Shown here: positions 1 through 11,500 of the stretch, piece after piece | How positions within the stretch are numbered: position 1 is the first letter of the stretch | How the letters are laid out: each line of letters begins with the position of its first letter | Assembly: GCA_022578605.1 (NCBI GenBank) | Contig: MU394068.1 | Span: 248,001 to 312,000, forward strand | DNA: 64,000 nucleotides | Origin: Camillea tinctor | Taxonomy: Eukaryota; Ascomycota; Sordariomycetes; Xylariales; Xylariaceae | Direction: 5' to 3' | The notes under the pieces: model-generated | What the model saw: the letters and a program-made list of their open reading frames with translations, nothing else | What the model was told of the DNA's origin: nothing | The model's database searches: none | Made by a program: the position numbers and the translations under genes

Positions 1-1896
1 ACGGGTGACATATATAGAATCCGCCTAGGAATAATATGAACATTAGGGCACACACAGTAGATGGGTATTTATTGATGACTTACACAGAGAGAGCATGTGG
101 GAAGGCAGAAACCATGCATTGATCACTTCTCCATTAGATACTGCAAGTCCCATCAACTTTACAAGGAAGCATACGATGGTTCTCTATCAGAATTATCAGT
201 TATAAAGCTCATTTCTCTACCGCGAACAGGGTGTGTTATGTACCTCGTTATCTCGTCTCATTTTTGCTGCTTCGAATTCTCTTTGGTTCTTGTTCTCGTT
301 AAGCTGTCGTAAACAAAATATTATTCTCGCGGCATAGTAGTGCTGCAAAGCGACTACTAGAGGGTTGAGAATTAGCTGTTCTGTCTAGATAACTCACGGA
401 ATAACACTTACCGGGGACAGTCGCCGCCATCCATATGGTTGGGAGAGCACGGCCGTTATCCGGGTCTGATTCTATTTCGTAGATAGGCTCGAAAGACGGG
501 GGCTTGTCGTTAAACCAACTTGCGATATTCTGCTCTAGTTCATTCCACTTCCCCCTCTCCACGTCCTCGTCATATTTAGTATTAACATTATCATCAGCAA
601 AGAATAATTGTATCGTCCTGGCAAAGTGATAAACCATTCTATTCGCATGGGCAGAGTCGTCGTTGTTCCGGAACGCCGTGGACCTTCTGAAGTTATCCAA
701 ACACATGTCAACGGGCTTCCGACATATGAGAAAGACATAAATAGCTTGTCGCAGATGAACCCAGCTTGCTGCCTCGGCAAGACCCCCTTCAGTCACGAAC
801 CGCGCAACGGCATCATGTGTCAGTAGATTTTTTGTACCGCGTAAATGCACAAATTCACGGTCAGTTTCGTTGTCGTACTCTTCATATAGGCGAGCGAAAA
901 CCACAGCAGTCAATAGCATGGAGTCCCAGGTCGCCGGTGGCCTTGAGAAAGCACCAATAAGCAGTTCGATACATCGATTATGATATGCCGTGCTCTCAAT
1001 GTTGTATTTAGAGTTATTGCAAAGACCGTCGTATCGACTTGCTAAGGCAAGTATCCCATTTAGGATCATTGGTTCGGTAAGAGCATGTCGAGGGACTTCT
1101 AACGTAAAATGCCGGGCTTCGTCGCATCCGTCAGCCTTTCACGTAACCTCCAGTCAGATCTACACCCATTAATATCAGTCCAGAATGTGACTCTCACCGA
1201 TGGTGCTAGCTTGGCTATGTAAAGTCGAAATAAATAAGCTTCACGTTCAGTAAACCGGGGCAACCGAGGCTGGGATTCGAGTGCAGATGCTGTATTAATG
1301 GGAGACAGTCCTATAACAGGGGACCCAGTGGACGGAGAGTTGCTAAGTATATAAGATATGGAGGCAACATTGTGGCCTGTTGGATGTTGCGTAGCTTGAG
1401 ATGTTTGGACCAGGGGAAATTGTCGCTGGCTATTGCTAATTGGCGAGTATAAACCGAAGTTGTCGTTCTCGTGTCCCTCCTTTTGAGGCGGCTCTGGGTA
1501 ATATTCATAGTCATCATCTCTCGATGCTCCCGAGGGCTGGTTACAACCAAACAAAGCGGCATTATCCAGAGGCGTAGGCGATGGATCCGAATTATTAACA
1601 GGAGATGGGTCACGAGAAAGAGCTTCGAATCGAACTAGAACTTGTCAGCTTTCCCTTCTCGGAATTATTAGAAAAAAAGAAAGAAGAAAATGCTTACTTG
1701 AGAGACCTTCATGTTCAGACCGCCTCCGGGCATGCCTAAAACGAAACTTGTTGCCAAAAGAACATTCTCGGTCTACCTCCTTACATTGGTCACACCTTTT
1801 CTCGCCTGTCTGAACAACACATTTCCGATGGCTCTTCCGACAACCATCGCACACGCGTCGTGGTTTCATGCGGGGATTAGTTTCCTCGATAAGCAC
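1..1896 (-). CDS. Zn2Cys6 fungal transcription factor (partial, runs off left edge)
   Basis: DNA-binding regulator with an N-terminal zinc binuclear cluster followed by a fungal transcription-factor homology region. The first exon carries the six-cysteine pattern (CDGCRKSHRKC, then CDQCKEVDREC) about 15 residues from the start, followed by a basic linker. My exon model is 1698-1896, 1116-1634, 412-1164 region, 244-353, 84-156 and 1-24, with introns of about 47-87 nt. The key junctions restore family-like text such as ALQHYYAARII and LMGLAVSNGEVINAW. The introns at 354-411, 157-243 and 25-83 have GT/AG ends and keep phase. The 1117-1163 intron is less certain, and so is the acceptor near 1635 (two in-frame choices). 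The start could be 1896 or the inner Met at 1869. The C-terminus lies outside the window. Target genes cannot be read from the sequence. Confidence 0.85.
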
Positions 1897-2642
1897 TTAA
1901 GTTGACGGGGTTGGCGGAGAACGAGAAGTGCTGAAGCATCTGCGGGATTCAAAGCTCATCTCGGATCGTCTACATTACCCCAAACTACTGTCAAGGGATC
2001 GGCTCGTGTGGGACGTCGACAAACCCCGCATGCCATGGCCATGACATATTGGAATGCTTCAGCTGACTTGTATCTTCCCTGGTTTAGTAAACGGGGTTGC
2101 TGCACTGTGACAAATTCTCTTCATGCTAATGGCCGCTGAGATCTGCCTTGCCAACACCGAGCAGACCCAATGCAGATAAGTATCGTGGGGAAGGCCGCTC
2201 GGAATTGCTCCTCATAGGTGTCGATCCCACAATTCTCTTCATCCCCAGACAAGGATTCTCCAGATTTCCCAAATGGAGGGGTGGGTCGTATTCCGGATCC
2301 AGCAACATATCCCGTAGGTAGAGTAGCTTGGTAGCTTAGGAGCTATCAACCAACACTACTACTACGCTACTAATCTACAACTTTTATGTGATGTCAACTT
2401 TGAAACTGGCACAGCAAATGCTTGTTTAGGGGTTATTGAGATCGATTAGTTGCTATATAAGAGAAACAAACAACATGGGAAAGTATCCCCTAATCACTCT
2501 CTCCCCTCTGCTACCTGAATACAATATAAATCGCACGCATCACTCCCGAACGATGTTCCGCTCACTTATCAACCCTGCATGACTATGACACTTAGAGGTA
2601 GATTCAGGGGTTTGCTGAATGATAGTGGCGGGTCTGCATTCT
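1897..2642. other. Intergenic spacer
   Basis: This spacer lies between the 5' end of the zinc-cluster gene and the 3' end of the F-box-like gene. It presumably holds the promoter of the former. I see no convincing coding region or RNA gene in it. Confidence 0.6.
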
Positions 2643-3731
2643 CTAAACCTTATAGTAGGCTGCGAGAGGTAAAGATTTTGGATCATCCCGACGATAATAC
2701 CTGCGCTCTCCTTCCACCCAGTTGCAAAATGGATAAAGCCAATTAGGGCCGTAACAATCTTCGCAGACACTTGCAATCTCACGTGCCACTTCCTCACTCA
2801 CATCTCTCCATTCTTCTTTAGTCTTCTTAATTTCAGACTCGTGTCTCTTAACGGTAGTGATGTCGAAAATATGCCCTACCCACACCCCACTAGCGATGTA
2901 TCTCCCATGTGGAGGGTCCACGGTGAACGGCGGCGAGCAACAAGTTCGCATTGCGAGAACCTCATCGAAGCCTATACCATCGATTTCAGGTCCGTGGATA
3001 TATTGTGGATCTAGAGCAATAGCTTCCGCACGGACAAACTCTTTAGTCGTGGTATTTCGCAGAATCCACGGCTCGTCTTGCGGGTAGTAGGTTGTCGGCG
3101 TGCATATGATGTCCTCCTTTATCAACTTGAACGCAGGATCATGATTGCCCTGGGAACAAGCTCTCGTGTATGCCGTTTCTGTCATAGATTTCAGATGGTT
3201 ATAGAACGTGAAGTTTCTCCATATGGGCCGTTGAGGATACAATCTTTGGTCGACCACGTAAAACCCAGCGTCATGGAATTCTGTTTTCCAAAAATTGGTT
3301 ATATAGCCAACATTATCAACTCTCCATCGTCCTAGCATTGAAGCGAAATAATCATGGAGAGATTCTCGAGCGATAGTCCAGAAGTATTTGCTTGTGGCAC
3401 CGAAGCAAATTAGATCCGGTATAGTTTCGTACTGGGCGAAGATAAGTAGATGAATTTCCGTAGGGAGGCTGCTGAAGTTGACGAATTGTTTGGTGTTAGT
3501 CTTGTTTTTTGGATCGCCAACAGCCTTCTTGTCGGTATTGCGGTTGTTCTGGGGTTGGGATTGCGTAGGGCGGATGGCCTTACGAAAGGCCATAGGAACC
3601 GGTGGTGGAACAGGACAGGCGATCAAGGGTACAACTCCCTTTCCACCTCGGCCAAAGAGTATATCTACAAGAACACGACTCTCATTCTTACCAATTTCGG
3701 GCCGAGAGCCCGAAGGTGTAGAATGTTGCAT
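2643..3731 (-). CDS. F-box-like domain protein
   Basis: A single-exon protein of 362 residues. After a proline-rich, low-complexity N-terminus of about 90 residues comes LPTEIHLLIFAQYETIPDL followed by a leucine/phenylalanine-rich helix ending in SKYFW. This is the usual form of fungal F-box and F-box-like domains, which bind Skp1 and bring substrates to an SCF ubiquitin ligase. The rest has many aromatic residues (RRYYRRDD, GPNWLYPFCNW) and no repeat such as WD40 or LRR, so any substrate is unknown. Many filamentous fungi have large expanded families of such lineage-specific proteins. No introns are needed. The first Met is supported only by ORF length, and an internal Met (MAFRKA, about residue 47) is possible. 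Confidence 0.7.
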   Translation of the reverse strand: MQHSTPSGSRPEIGKNESRVLVDILFGRGGKGVVPLIACPVPPPVPMAFRKAIRPTQSQPQNNRNTDKKAVGDPKNKTNTKQFVNFSSLPTEIHLLIFAQYETIPDLICFGATSKYFWTIARESLHDYFASMLGRWRVDNVGYITNFWKTEFHDAGFYVVDQRLYPQRPIWRNFTFYNHLKSMTETAYTRACSQGNHDPAFKLIKEDIICTPTTYYPQDEPWILRNTTTKEFVRAEAIALDPQYIHGPEIDGIGFDEVLAMRTCCSPPFTVDPPHGRYIASGVWVGHIFDITTVKRHESEIKKTKEEWRDVSEEVAREIASVCEDCYGPNWLYPFCNWVEGERRYYRRDDPKSLPLAAYYKV

Positions 3732-4990
3732 AGCAAAGGTTGATTCCCGTATGTTGAGGCGAGAAGGGCACAGTGATGATTGTTACAATATAAAATATCT
3801 TTATATGTTCCTGACGTGCTGACGAAGTAGAGGCAACTAAGTTGATTGAGAAGAAGTAATTGGCAAGTTACTTGACCTGTTCATCAGGTACTAGGGGTCC
3901 CTTATATAGATAGACTGAGGGTCTATGCTTTCACATTCAATGGGTTCTTCCATGGAATAAATCTATTTTTCTGTTTGCTACCTAATTATCTATTGAATGG
4001 CGGGTAACTCCAGACCCACAAGCCGTGGATGAATCGAGGGTTATAAGCTTATTAACAGTTTCTAGGTTGAAGTAATGAAAGCCCCGGCACATTCCATACT
4101 ATATGTGGGAAGAACACCTACTTGTGATTGTTGTTATAATACGAAAGACTAGGGTTAAAACAATGACTATTCAATGGTAGCTCTCTGCAGACTCAATAAT
4201 CTAAAAGGTGGCGGAGTTACTTCAAACTAGATATTAATTCTCCTTTGTATATTGAACTCTAACATCATGTCTGGGATAGGAATGTACTAGTAAACCTGAT
4301 TCTCAGAATACGGAATAATCAACAATGTCACTTTAATACATGTGAGCGAAGTATAGGTACTAAGATAGGAAGCTATAAGTTATGTGGACTTATACAACTA
4401 CCTAGAGTTTAGTTGCTTCTATTCCGCCAATTCCTCGTCGAAATATTCGTACTATGAGTTGCCCTTATTAATCGTTGGCTGTATACCTTTTGGACTATGA
4501 GACATGTCAGATGCTAACTACTTAGTTAGACTGGCTTTTATTGACAAACGCCTTTAGCAAAATCAATGATTTAGAAAAATTATTAAATTGCATTTATTTT
4601 CCTGTAACTACCTGTAGTCAACTTATTTTAGAGTTATGGTATATTCTAGGATTCATTGATCAGTGACGTGATAGGATATGTCAATCTCCCTGCGTGATTA
4701 AATTTGGCATTGATACTGCCTGTCATTAGTTGTATATTACTCTTCACCTGAAACCTATCCTTGGTGAGCGTAGAGGTAACCTAAAGATTTTTCAGTGACC
4801 AAACGAGTTTCTATATTGTATAAGGAAAGACAACTATTCGTATCTTCCATCTAATCTGAATACTAGGGATGGGATAATAGGACCTGATAGCAACAAATGA
4901 CATTTATACTGACGAGGAAAAGAAATGATTGAACCACAAAAATGGGATATACACATGAGGGAAAGGAAAATCAATCAAGAAAATTAAAAG

Positions 4991-5000
4991 AAAAAAAAAA
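4991..5000 (-). terminator. Pol III T-run terminator of tRNA-Lys
   Basis: A run of ten T on the minus strand is the first stretch of four or more T downstream of the tRNA-Lys 3' end. It is the likely RNA polymerase III stop, giving a trailer of roughly 47 nt. Confidence 0.7.
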
Positions 5001-5016
5001 GAAGGATTTCGAGGCT

Positions 5017-5034
5017 CTCGCTGTAACCAGCGAG
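5017..5034 (-). other. Hairpin in tRNA-Lys trailer
   Basis: A perfect 7-bp inverted repeat (CTCGCTG / CAGCGAG) with a four-base loop lies between the tRNA 3' end and the T-run, so it should be part of the primary transcript. Its role is unknown. It may simply protect or delay processing of the 3' end. Confidence 0.5.
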
Positions 5035-5047
5035 GCACCGGGAATTG

Positions 5048-5181
5048 AGCCCGATGCGGGGGTCGAACCTAGGAAGAGATGTTAACATGCTGCCGAACTG
5101 AACGTGCAAGCTTGGAATTCGTGACTTACCCGCAACCTTGAGATTAAGAGTCTCACGCTCTACCGATTGAGCTAACCGGGC
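5048..5181 (-). tRNA. tRNA-Lys(CUU), interrupted in the T-arm
   Basis: Read on the minus strand, the gene starts GCCCGGTTAGCTCAATCGG and, minus the insert at 5069-5129, folds into an exact 73-nt cloverleaf. Acceptor GCCCGGT pairs with ATCGGGC (one G-U), D-stem GCTC pairs with GAGC, and anticodon stem TGAGA pairs with TCTCA around loop CTCTTAA, with anticodon CTT at 5148-5146. T-stem GCGGG pairs with CCCGC around loop TTCGACC, and the discriminator is T. The A-box (TAGCTCAATCGG) and B-box (GGTTCGACCCC) are both intact, so Pol III transcription is plausible despite the longer A-to-B spacing. No CCA is encoded, as expected for a eukaryote. The odd feature is the position of the interruption. There is no insertion at the usual 37/38 intron site. 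Confidence 0.88.
5069..5129 (-). other. 61-nt spliceosomal-like intron within tRNA-Lys
   Basis: The insert begins GTAAGT directly after GCGG of the T-stem and ends in ATCTCTTCCTAG directly before GTTCGACC. It contains TGTTAAC ending 12 nt upstream of the AG-proximal end, close to the fungal branch-site form. Its length falls in the range of the protein-gene introns in this window (about 47-87 nt). Exact removal regenerates the T-arm. A GT is present at both boundaries, so a small target duplication is also possible. Splicing is inferred and not shown. Confidence 0.72.
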
Positions 5182-7391
5182 TTGAAGCTGTCGGTTGAAG
5201 AACAGTTCCCAATTACGCTACTTAGACAAAATCCTGGTTGAGAAGAGAAGTTTTTTTTCTTCCACTTGGCCCACTCTGACTCAAACACCGGGTGAAAACC
5301 CGAACCTTGGTCGGGGACGATTGACGAGAGCTTCAGAAAAAATTTACCATGGTTCCACTTAATACACTCTAAGAAGAGGTAGACGGTGGTGCTAGGGTTA
5401 GGTTAGTTTGCTGTTACGTTGTGATTGTCAAGTGAATGGATTGCGCGCTGTACATACATGATGACCCCTGATTTCACATAACGCCACAGAATGAGTACAT
5501 ATATAAGTGGATTACCACTAAAAAACAAAGATGGTTCCAATAATAGATGCTCATAATTGAAAACATGCTTATAGTCTTGTGTGTACCCTGGCTTGTATAT
5601 GTCCTTTGTGGTTTAAATGTTACTTATAAACACATGTGGTTGGTTTTATGTCTACTTATTATCACCTCTTTATTATATCTTGGAAGCCCGGGATAGTGGT
5701 CAAGGTAAACCCAAGGACAGGATGTTTTGAGATGTAGGTTAACTGTATTTTGTAAGGTTAACTTTTATCGAATCATCGACAAGAATATTGGGGTGCCAAG
5801 AAGACGAGGGAACTTAGAAAGGTGGCCTTGTCTATAGGTCTACTGTACACCGCTCGCTACCTAGGTAAGTAAATATCCTCCTATCGCTGCTTTTGTTATA
5901 TTGCCAATACTATGTAAATTCATGTACAAAAGCGAGGACTATAACCCTTGAGTTTATAGAGGGGCAGAGACAATAACCGGATGACAAAACACATATTCAA
6001 GGTAATAATTGATAAACAAGCCTCTTCCAACAACTTAGCTTTTCGAATGTAAGGTAAAACAAGAACATTTTGACTGCTACTGTTGCCTTCATAGAACCCA
6101 CAATATCTATGCCGAGTTGACCGAGATGAGTTTGATATAGTAGCGGTAAGGAGGTTTTCAGATTAGACAAATTACCAGATTCACCAATAGGCACTTGTAA
6201 AGGGCGATTGACTAGCATCTTACGTTAGCTTGAGTGCGGGTCTATATCGTACGGTTTATATAGGCCGTGGGGAATATGATCTGCAACGGAAGCAGTAGTT
6301 GTTAAAGACAACCTCGAATTCCTTCTGTTGGCCATTATACTACCTACTTATACATATAAGATCGGGACCGATAGCTCCTGTGTTAGTTCACTGATCAACC
6401 TCTAGGTGTGAAAGGACACTGCATTTTGCAGGATCAGCCAGATGAAAAAATATAATATTAACAAAAGTACATCCTAACGCAGAGAGCAGTAACGTAATAT
6501 AAGCGATCCTACCGATATCAGAATTCATATTGGTAGATATAGGAATCAAAAATGACAAATGCACCCTATATCTCAGTATCCCATTCTATATACGATTTAA
6601 CATCTAGTTTCTATAGAAGTCTTGACATCATCGTGGGTATGATCTCCCGCCGCGACTTGGTTGCCTCTCTGGCTATAGGACTTTAGTGATAGAGACACTA
6701 CATAAATCCATCGGTAAAGAACACGATATGATTGGTCGTAAAATACTATTCTGTTCTACACCAAGATACCCCCGCCCCTGTCAACGTCTGCAGGGACTAT
6801 ACCTTTCTATATACCCCTTTAAGAAAGAAGGGCATATGACCAAAATGGGAGCTCCCTCCCGTCGCCGCAGTGCAATTCCCGTCCTTGGCCTATCAAATCG
6901 ATACATGGATGCCACGAGTGAGGCAGGCATACCGTTCATCCGCCAAGGGAGGTTATGTAGGTTTGCAATAGACAAATGTTTCTCTTCCACGAGTGAGAGC
7001 GTGCTTAACCTCGTCACGCGATTGTCATGCAGAAAAGAGGACTAATTAGCACACTTCTTATCTCAACGTGCACCAACCAACGTGCCCATTCAGTATTATA
7101 TGCAGAATCGTAAGGTGAGTCCATTATAACCCCCCTTTCGCCCCCGATCTCTTCAATCTGTAATTCGTTATACCTGTAGGTTTCACTTTAGGAAAGACAT
7201 ATTACAAGAGATTCGAGTCAATGGCTATATATTATATTATGAAATATTAAGTACATAAATAACTAGTTTTTTAGTAGCAGATTTTATGTATAAAAAGAAC
7301 ACACGCAAGGGGTATATCTCCTGCCGGCCTTCACCTAGTATACATATCGCGTAACATCGTGACATATTACATACATACGTGCACCCCTATT
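5182..7391. other. AT-rich gene-poor spacer
   Basis: This stretch holds no gene that I recognise. A short reading frame at 5997-6218 is listed separately as a possible retroelement relic. An ORF at 6686-7045 has no recognisable domain and is probably chance. The 3' ends of neighbouring transcripts may extend into it. Confidence 0.5.
5997..6218 (-). pseudogene. Possible retroelement integrase relic
   Basis: A short frame carries LGQLGIDIVGSMKATV followed by a hydrophobic, aromatic stretch and a Trp. This loosely resembles the start of a copia-type integrase core, where an Asp lies before a V/I-GP motif. An in-frame stop lies directly upstream and no flanking pol domains are visible. The match is weak and may be chance. 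Confidence 0.2.
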
Positions 7392-8564
7392 TTAGCTGAG
7401 ATATCGCTGTAGGAACTTGATCAAGTCCACAACGGTGGTGTCGTACGGGATCCAGCTCTGGCCCGTCATCCGCACCGCTTTGCTTTGGTCGAAACCGACC
7501 ACGCCATCGCGGGGCCTGAAGTCCGGCCGGTACCCCTGCCCCGTGCTACCAGCCTGCGTCCCCAGCGACGGCATGTCTCGTTTCAGGATATCCGCGATGG
7601 CCTGGCCTCCGCCGACAGCCGACGAGCAGATGAAGCGCTCGCCACCCGCCTGGTCTGGGTGCATCGCGGACCACACGACCATGCGTACGACGTCTCGCAC
7701 GTCGATGGTGTCCTCGTAAAGCATCATGGGCTCCGGGATGTCCTCGCCGGCTAGAATTCTCATAAAGTGGTTCATCGAGTAAGGAACCTGTTCCCGCTTT
7801 TCCCAGGGTATTAGGGGCTCTCCAACTATGTATCTATTCCTTGTATAAGCGGGAGTCCCGGACGTAGTACAATGTAAGCTGAGGGAGGGGGGAGAGGAAA
7901 AGCTTACGTAGGTTGAAGGGCTGTCATGCCGAAGCTTGGTTTTTGCTCGTCATAAAATTTCCAGAACACCTTTTCCGCTGCTGTCTTGCTCGCGCAGTAT
8001 GCGTTGAACCCGCCAGCTTCGTTGTCCAGCTCTTCCACGAGCTTCTCGGAGGTCGTATTCCAGTCCTCCTCGGTGTGTGTTTTGTTTTCTACGGGCGTGT
8101 TGAACAGTGCAGCTGCGGATGACACATAAACGACACTCTGCAGCTGGGGACCAGCATTCGTAGCTGCGTGTAGGATGCTTGTGGTGCTCTCAACGGCTAT
8201 GCGAACGATTTCTGACGGTGGTAGAGTCCATATCTCGCCAAATGGAGAGGCAAGATGTAGTATCGCAATGCATCCTAGATAATACAAATTAGCTTAGCAT
8301 AGTTTCCAAGATAATACCTCCGAAGTTCCTACCTGCTACGGCTATGTCAAGTCCTCCTGGAGCCGAGACATCTGGTATATGTATAACTTCGATATCGTCT
8401 TGGTCGAAGCCCAGTTCTATGAGTGTTTCCTTGACCTTTTCTCCGGCCGCGGGATTTCGGACCGTTCCGCGCACTCGGTAACCCTCCTTCAGCACCGCCT
8501 CTGCAGTTCGAGCCGCAACATAGCCATTGAGACCGGTGATCAACACGGTTTTTTTCGCGGACAT
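7392..8564 (-). CDS. NAD(P)-dependent reductase, extended SDR (dihydroflavonol-reductase-like)
   Basis: Three exons, 8333-8564, 7908-8274 and 7392-7833, are joined by introns of 58 and 74 nt that keep phase. The N-terminus has the Rossmann pattern ITGLNGYVAARTAEAVL after a beta strand, followed by TVRNP, where the cofactor 2'-phosphate or ribose side is read. The middle exon has LHLASPF, VVYVSSAAAL and the catalytic YCASK (YxxxK), and the third continues ALQPTYIVGEP across the junction. This is the layout of epimerase/dehydratase-family reductases that reduce aldehydes, ketones or flavonol-like substrates. The natural substrate cannot be told from sequence. It has no clear partner gene nearby, so it may be a stand-alone detoxification or secondary-metabolism enzyme. 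The protein is about 346 residues, normal for the family. Confidence 0.88.
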
Positions 8565-11500
8565 GACTTTTGTAGTAAGTAAAGAAGAGGTTTCCGGTAT
8601 TTCAGATTACGCGCTTAAGATGGTGATGTTTGGGGGAGGTTTTCAATGAGGTATAAGTGAGCAGAATGTGTCGAATGTCATGTCGGCTGGGAAATCCGCG
8701 CGAGTCGAGCTGCCAATTCCGGTGCATGATATAACAGTTTGCATCTGTATATATATGTGTGTGTCTAGATATCAAAAGTCGGAAATTCACTGAAGAAGGT
8801 AGTTGGAAAAACGGGAGACAGAGAGATCTACATACACTATAGAACAAGTGAAAGTTGTACGAACCTAGTCAATTCCCAGCAATTTGGTTCAAGTCGTGTA
8901 AGTGAACGTAGAGTGTCCCCATCAGACAGCTGCGGGCCAAGACCAGCGTCCCATTCGTTCGATTAGCCCGCTGCAATGTACTTTTACAAAAGTCCATACT
9001 TTTGTTCAACCGACACACTTTCCAGTATTCGTTTTTCTTTAGTTCATGTAATGTAGCAGGGAATAAGAAAAGGAAAGGGGGATAAAATAACAGAGATGTT
9101 AACCCAGTGCGGATGCCGATGGGTTCATGCAAAACACAGACGCATACATACAAAATCAGACATGATCCATCCATAAACCTATGATTCGGCGCTGCTATAT
9201 GACTTTCTCCCCCATTGGCTAATGCAGCAGTGAGAGATATGTATAAGAGGTAGGTAATAAAATCTAGTGTTAAATTATTCAGATGCAGGGTCACTCAACG
9301 GTCGGCTTCCCCATATCTGTCAAAAGTCCCTTGAGCGACGAGCCTGCATGATCATCGGGATCGTCGACTGGGTAGGTTGAAGTTTGGAAAAGGACCCTGC
9401 AGTGCATGCGGATACTAACGTATATACCGCCTATCATATTGAGCATTACAGAGAAATAACACGAAACAGTCAAGAGGAAGCATCTGTTGTGCTTCTACTA
9501 TTATCTGTCGTAACCCTATCCAGTTATGCCCGGAGGAATAGGAGGGAGGAAAATACCCGAGCTTTGAAATAAATGCATTGTCCTTCCGTCCGCAAGTGCA
9601 GTGCCGTTCTGTCCTGCAATCTGTCGAATTTGATATAACTCACCTCCGCCGGTCTCGCGCATGCATACAACGTCTCGAGTCAAGGACTATGATACCGACT
9701 TACACCACAAACCAACAAGCAATGAGTTGTTATCACTCTCTCGCTTCGACGACTATTATCCGCTGGTCTGTTTGCTTGTCTATGAATCGGGGCGCGTTCG
9801 CCAATAGCGTGTAGACGGAGCGTCTCTACCTTACCACCAAAAAGCTACGGGTTTGCAGACCGCACATCTGGACCACTCAGAGAGGGTTTGAAGCGAGAAT
9901 GACTCAGGAGCAGGTAATACAGACTACACTACACTTGCATCAGTCCCGCACGACGATCACGATATGATCTCACTTGAGCGGGAGGCAGGTAATTCCGTTC
10001 ACGGGATTTTGCTGCACGGAATCGGGCCAAGAGAACTAGAACGTAGTGGAGGCGGATTGTCCAAGCGTCAACCAAGACAGAGATTAAAATGGGATTCCCA
10101 CGAGCCCATGAGTGAGAGAGAAAACAATCCACCGAAGCTTCAAAAGGGATCTAAAACTTGATCAAACGCTAGTGTATGTCTTTCACAAGGGAGCGGGTAT
10201 AGGCGGGAGTAATGACACTCTTCATGATTTCATCCAACCCAACTCCCACCGAAATTTGGGAGTTTGGATGCCGCAGAGTCGCATTGCCCGAGGATCAAAT
10301 GTCCGCCTTTTGCAATCGTGGGTCTTCGAATGATTTCACAGCATTACTACATAATGGCTACCGCATTCACATTCCAGGGTGGCACGCACTAGGAAAATAC
10401 TATAAATCGAAAAAAAAGGGTGGGAGAAAGAGAGAAAATAACAACAGCGGATTCGCGAATCCTACGTAGCGTACCACCAGATTTAGATATCGTGCCTTCG
10501 AAAATCGAACCAGCCCATCGGGAGCTAACTCGGATTGGAAAGCCCGCTACCGGTAGACTGGAGCGTTTTCAGACTAACCCACCGTGTAGACAGGGGTTCG
10601 GGAGATAATGGATTCGAGAGAGAAGGTCGAAGCGATAAAACCGACTCTATAGCGCGTCGAAGGATAGCTGAATGGAAGAATGGATGGAATGAATAAACGA
10701 TCCCCTTCTCTCACCCCTTTCCCATCCCATCCCCTACCCTGCCCTGCCCTGCCCTGCCCACGGGGTACATCCCGAGAGTTAAGTCATGGTTGCAACTCGC
10801 AACGTAACGTGATCCCGACGTCCGAGTGTTGCAGCCGCATGTACATACATAATACATATGTACATCCATAGGTTAAATATGTACGGGGAAGCATGAAACC
10901 TCCCCCTTTGAGATAGATAAGCAGGCAAGTTCCGAACATCGAACTTCCTTCGAGAGACTTGGTATGAAAAAAAGGTGACGATGGCCGCAGGTATGGCCTA
11001 CCTCTAATTCCTTCCTCCTCACCTTTCTCCCTTACCGCTCGGTCCCGTTTCGAGGTCGACCTAGGCACCTAGGTATGTAAGATAACCCTCTAAGAAGAAG
11101 AAAAAAAAAGCTTTGGCCAGCTTCCTTCTCTCGTGGGTGTGCTCATCAACAGCGTAGCGCAACGTGTCCATCGCCGACTCTCATTCTTATCGCGAGAGAG
11201 CCCCCGAAAGGGCAAGCTCTCAGAAAGGAGGGATGCTAGTAGATGCCGAGGTTAAAGAAGCCCTAGGTTAACTTGTTTGCGTTGGAATAAGAGTAGCAAA
11301 CCGATTGACCGCTCTACCGACACTTACCAATGCATAGAATAAGCAAAAAAAAAAAAAAGGGACGTAGGTAGATAGAGCGAGACGAGGGGAGGGGGACCGG
11401 CAAGACAAGGCCGATGAAATGCCACTTTCTGTTAAAAGTCCCTCGCATTTATAAATTATAGGACAGAGATAATATAGAAAAGAAATATATCTCAAATACC

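Larger units (their letters stand above)
3732..5047. other. AT-rich gene-poor spacer
   Basis: No open reading frame of recognisable content is present. The stretch is AT-rich with many short stops in all frames. It contains the trailer hairpin and T-run of the tRNA gene at its right end. Confidence 0.55.

Noticed and set aside
5285..5330. Sequence with GGTGAAAACCCG and TTGGTCGGGGACGA that recalls parts of fungal 5S rRNA
   Set aside because: Only two short words match in order and the central part is missing. It is too short to call a 5S pseudogene without an alignment.
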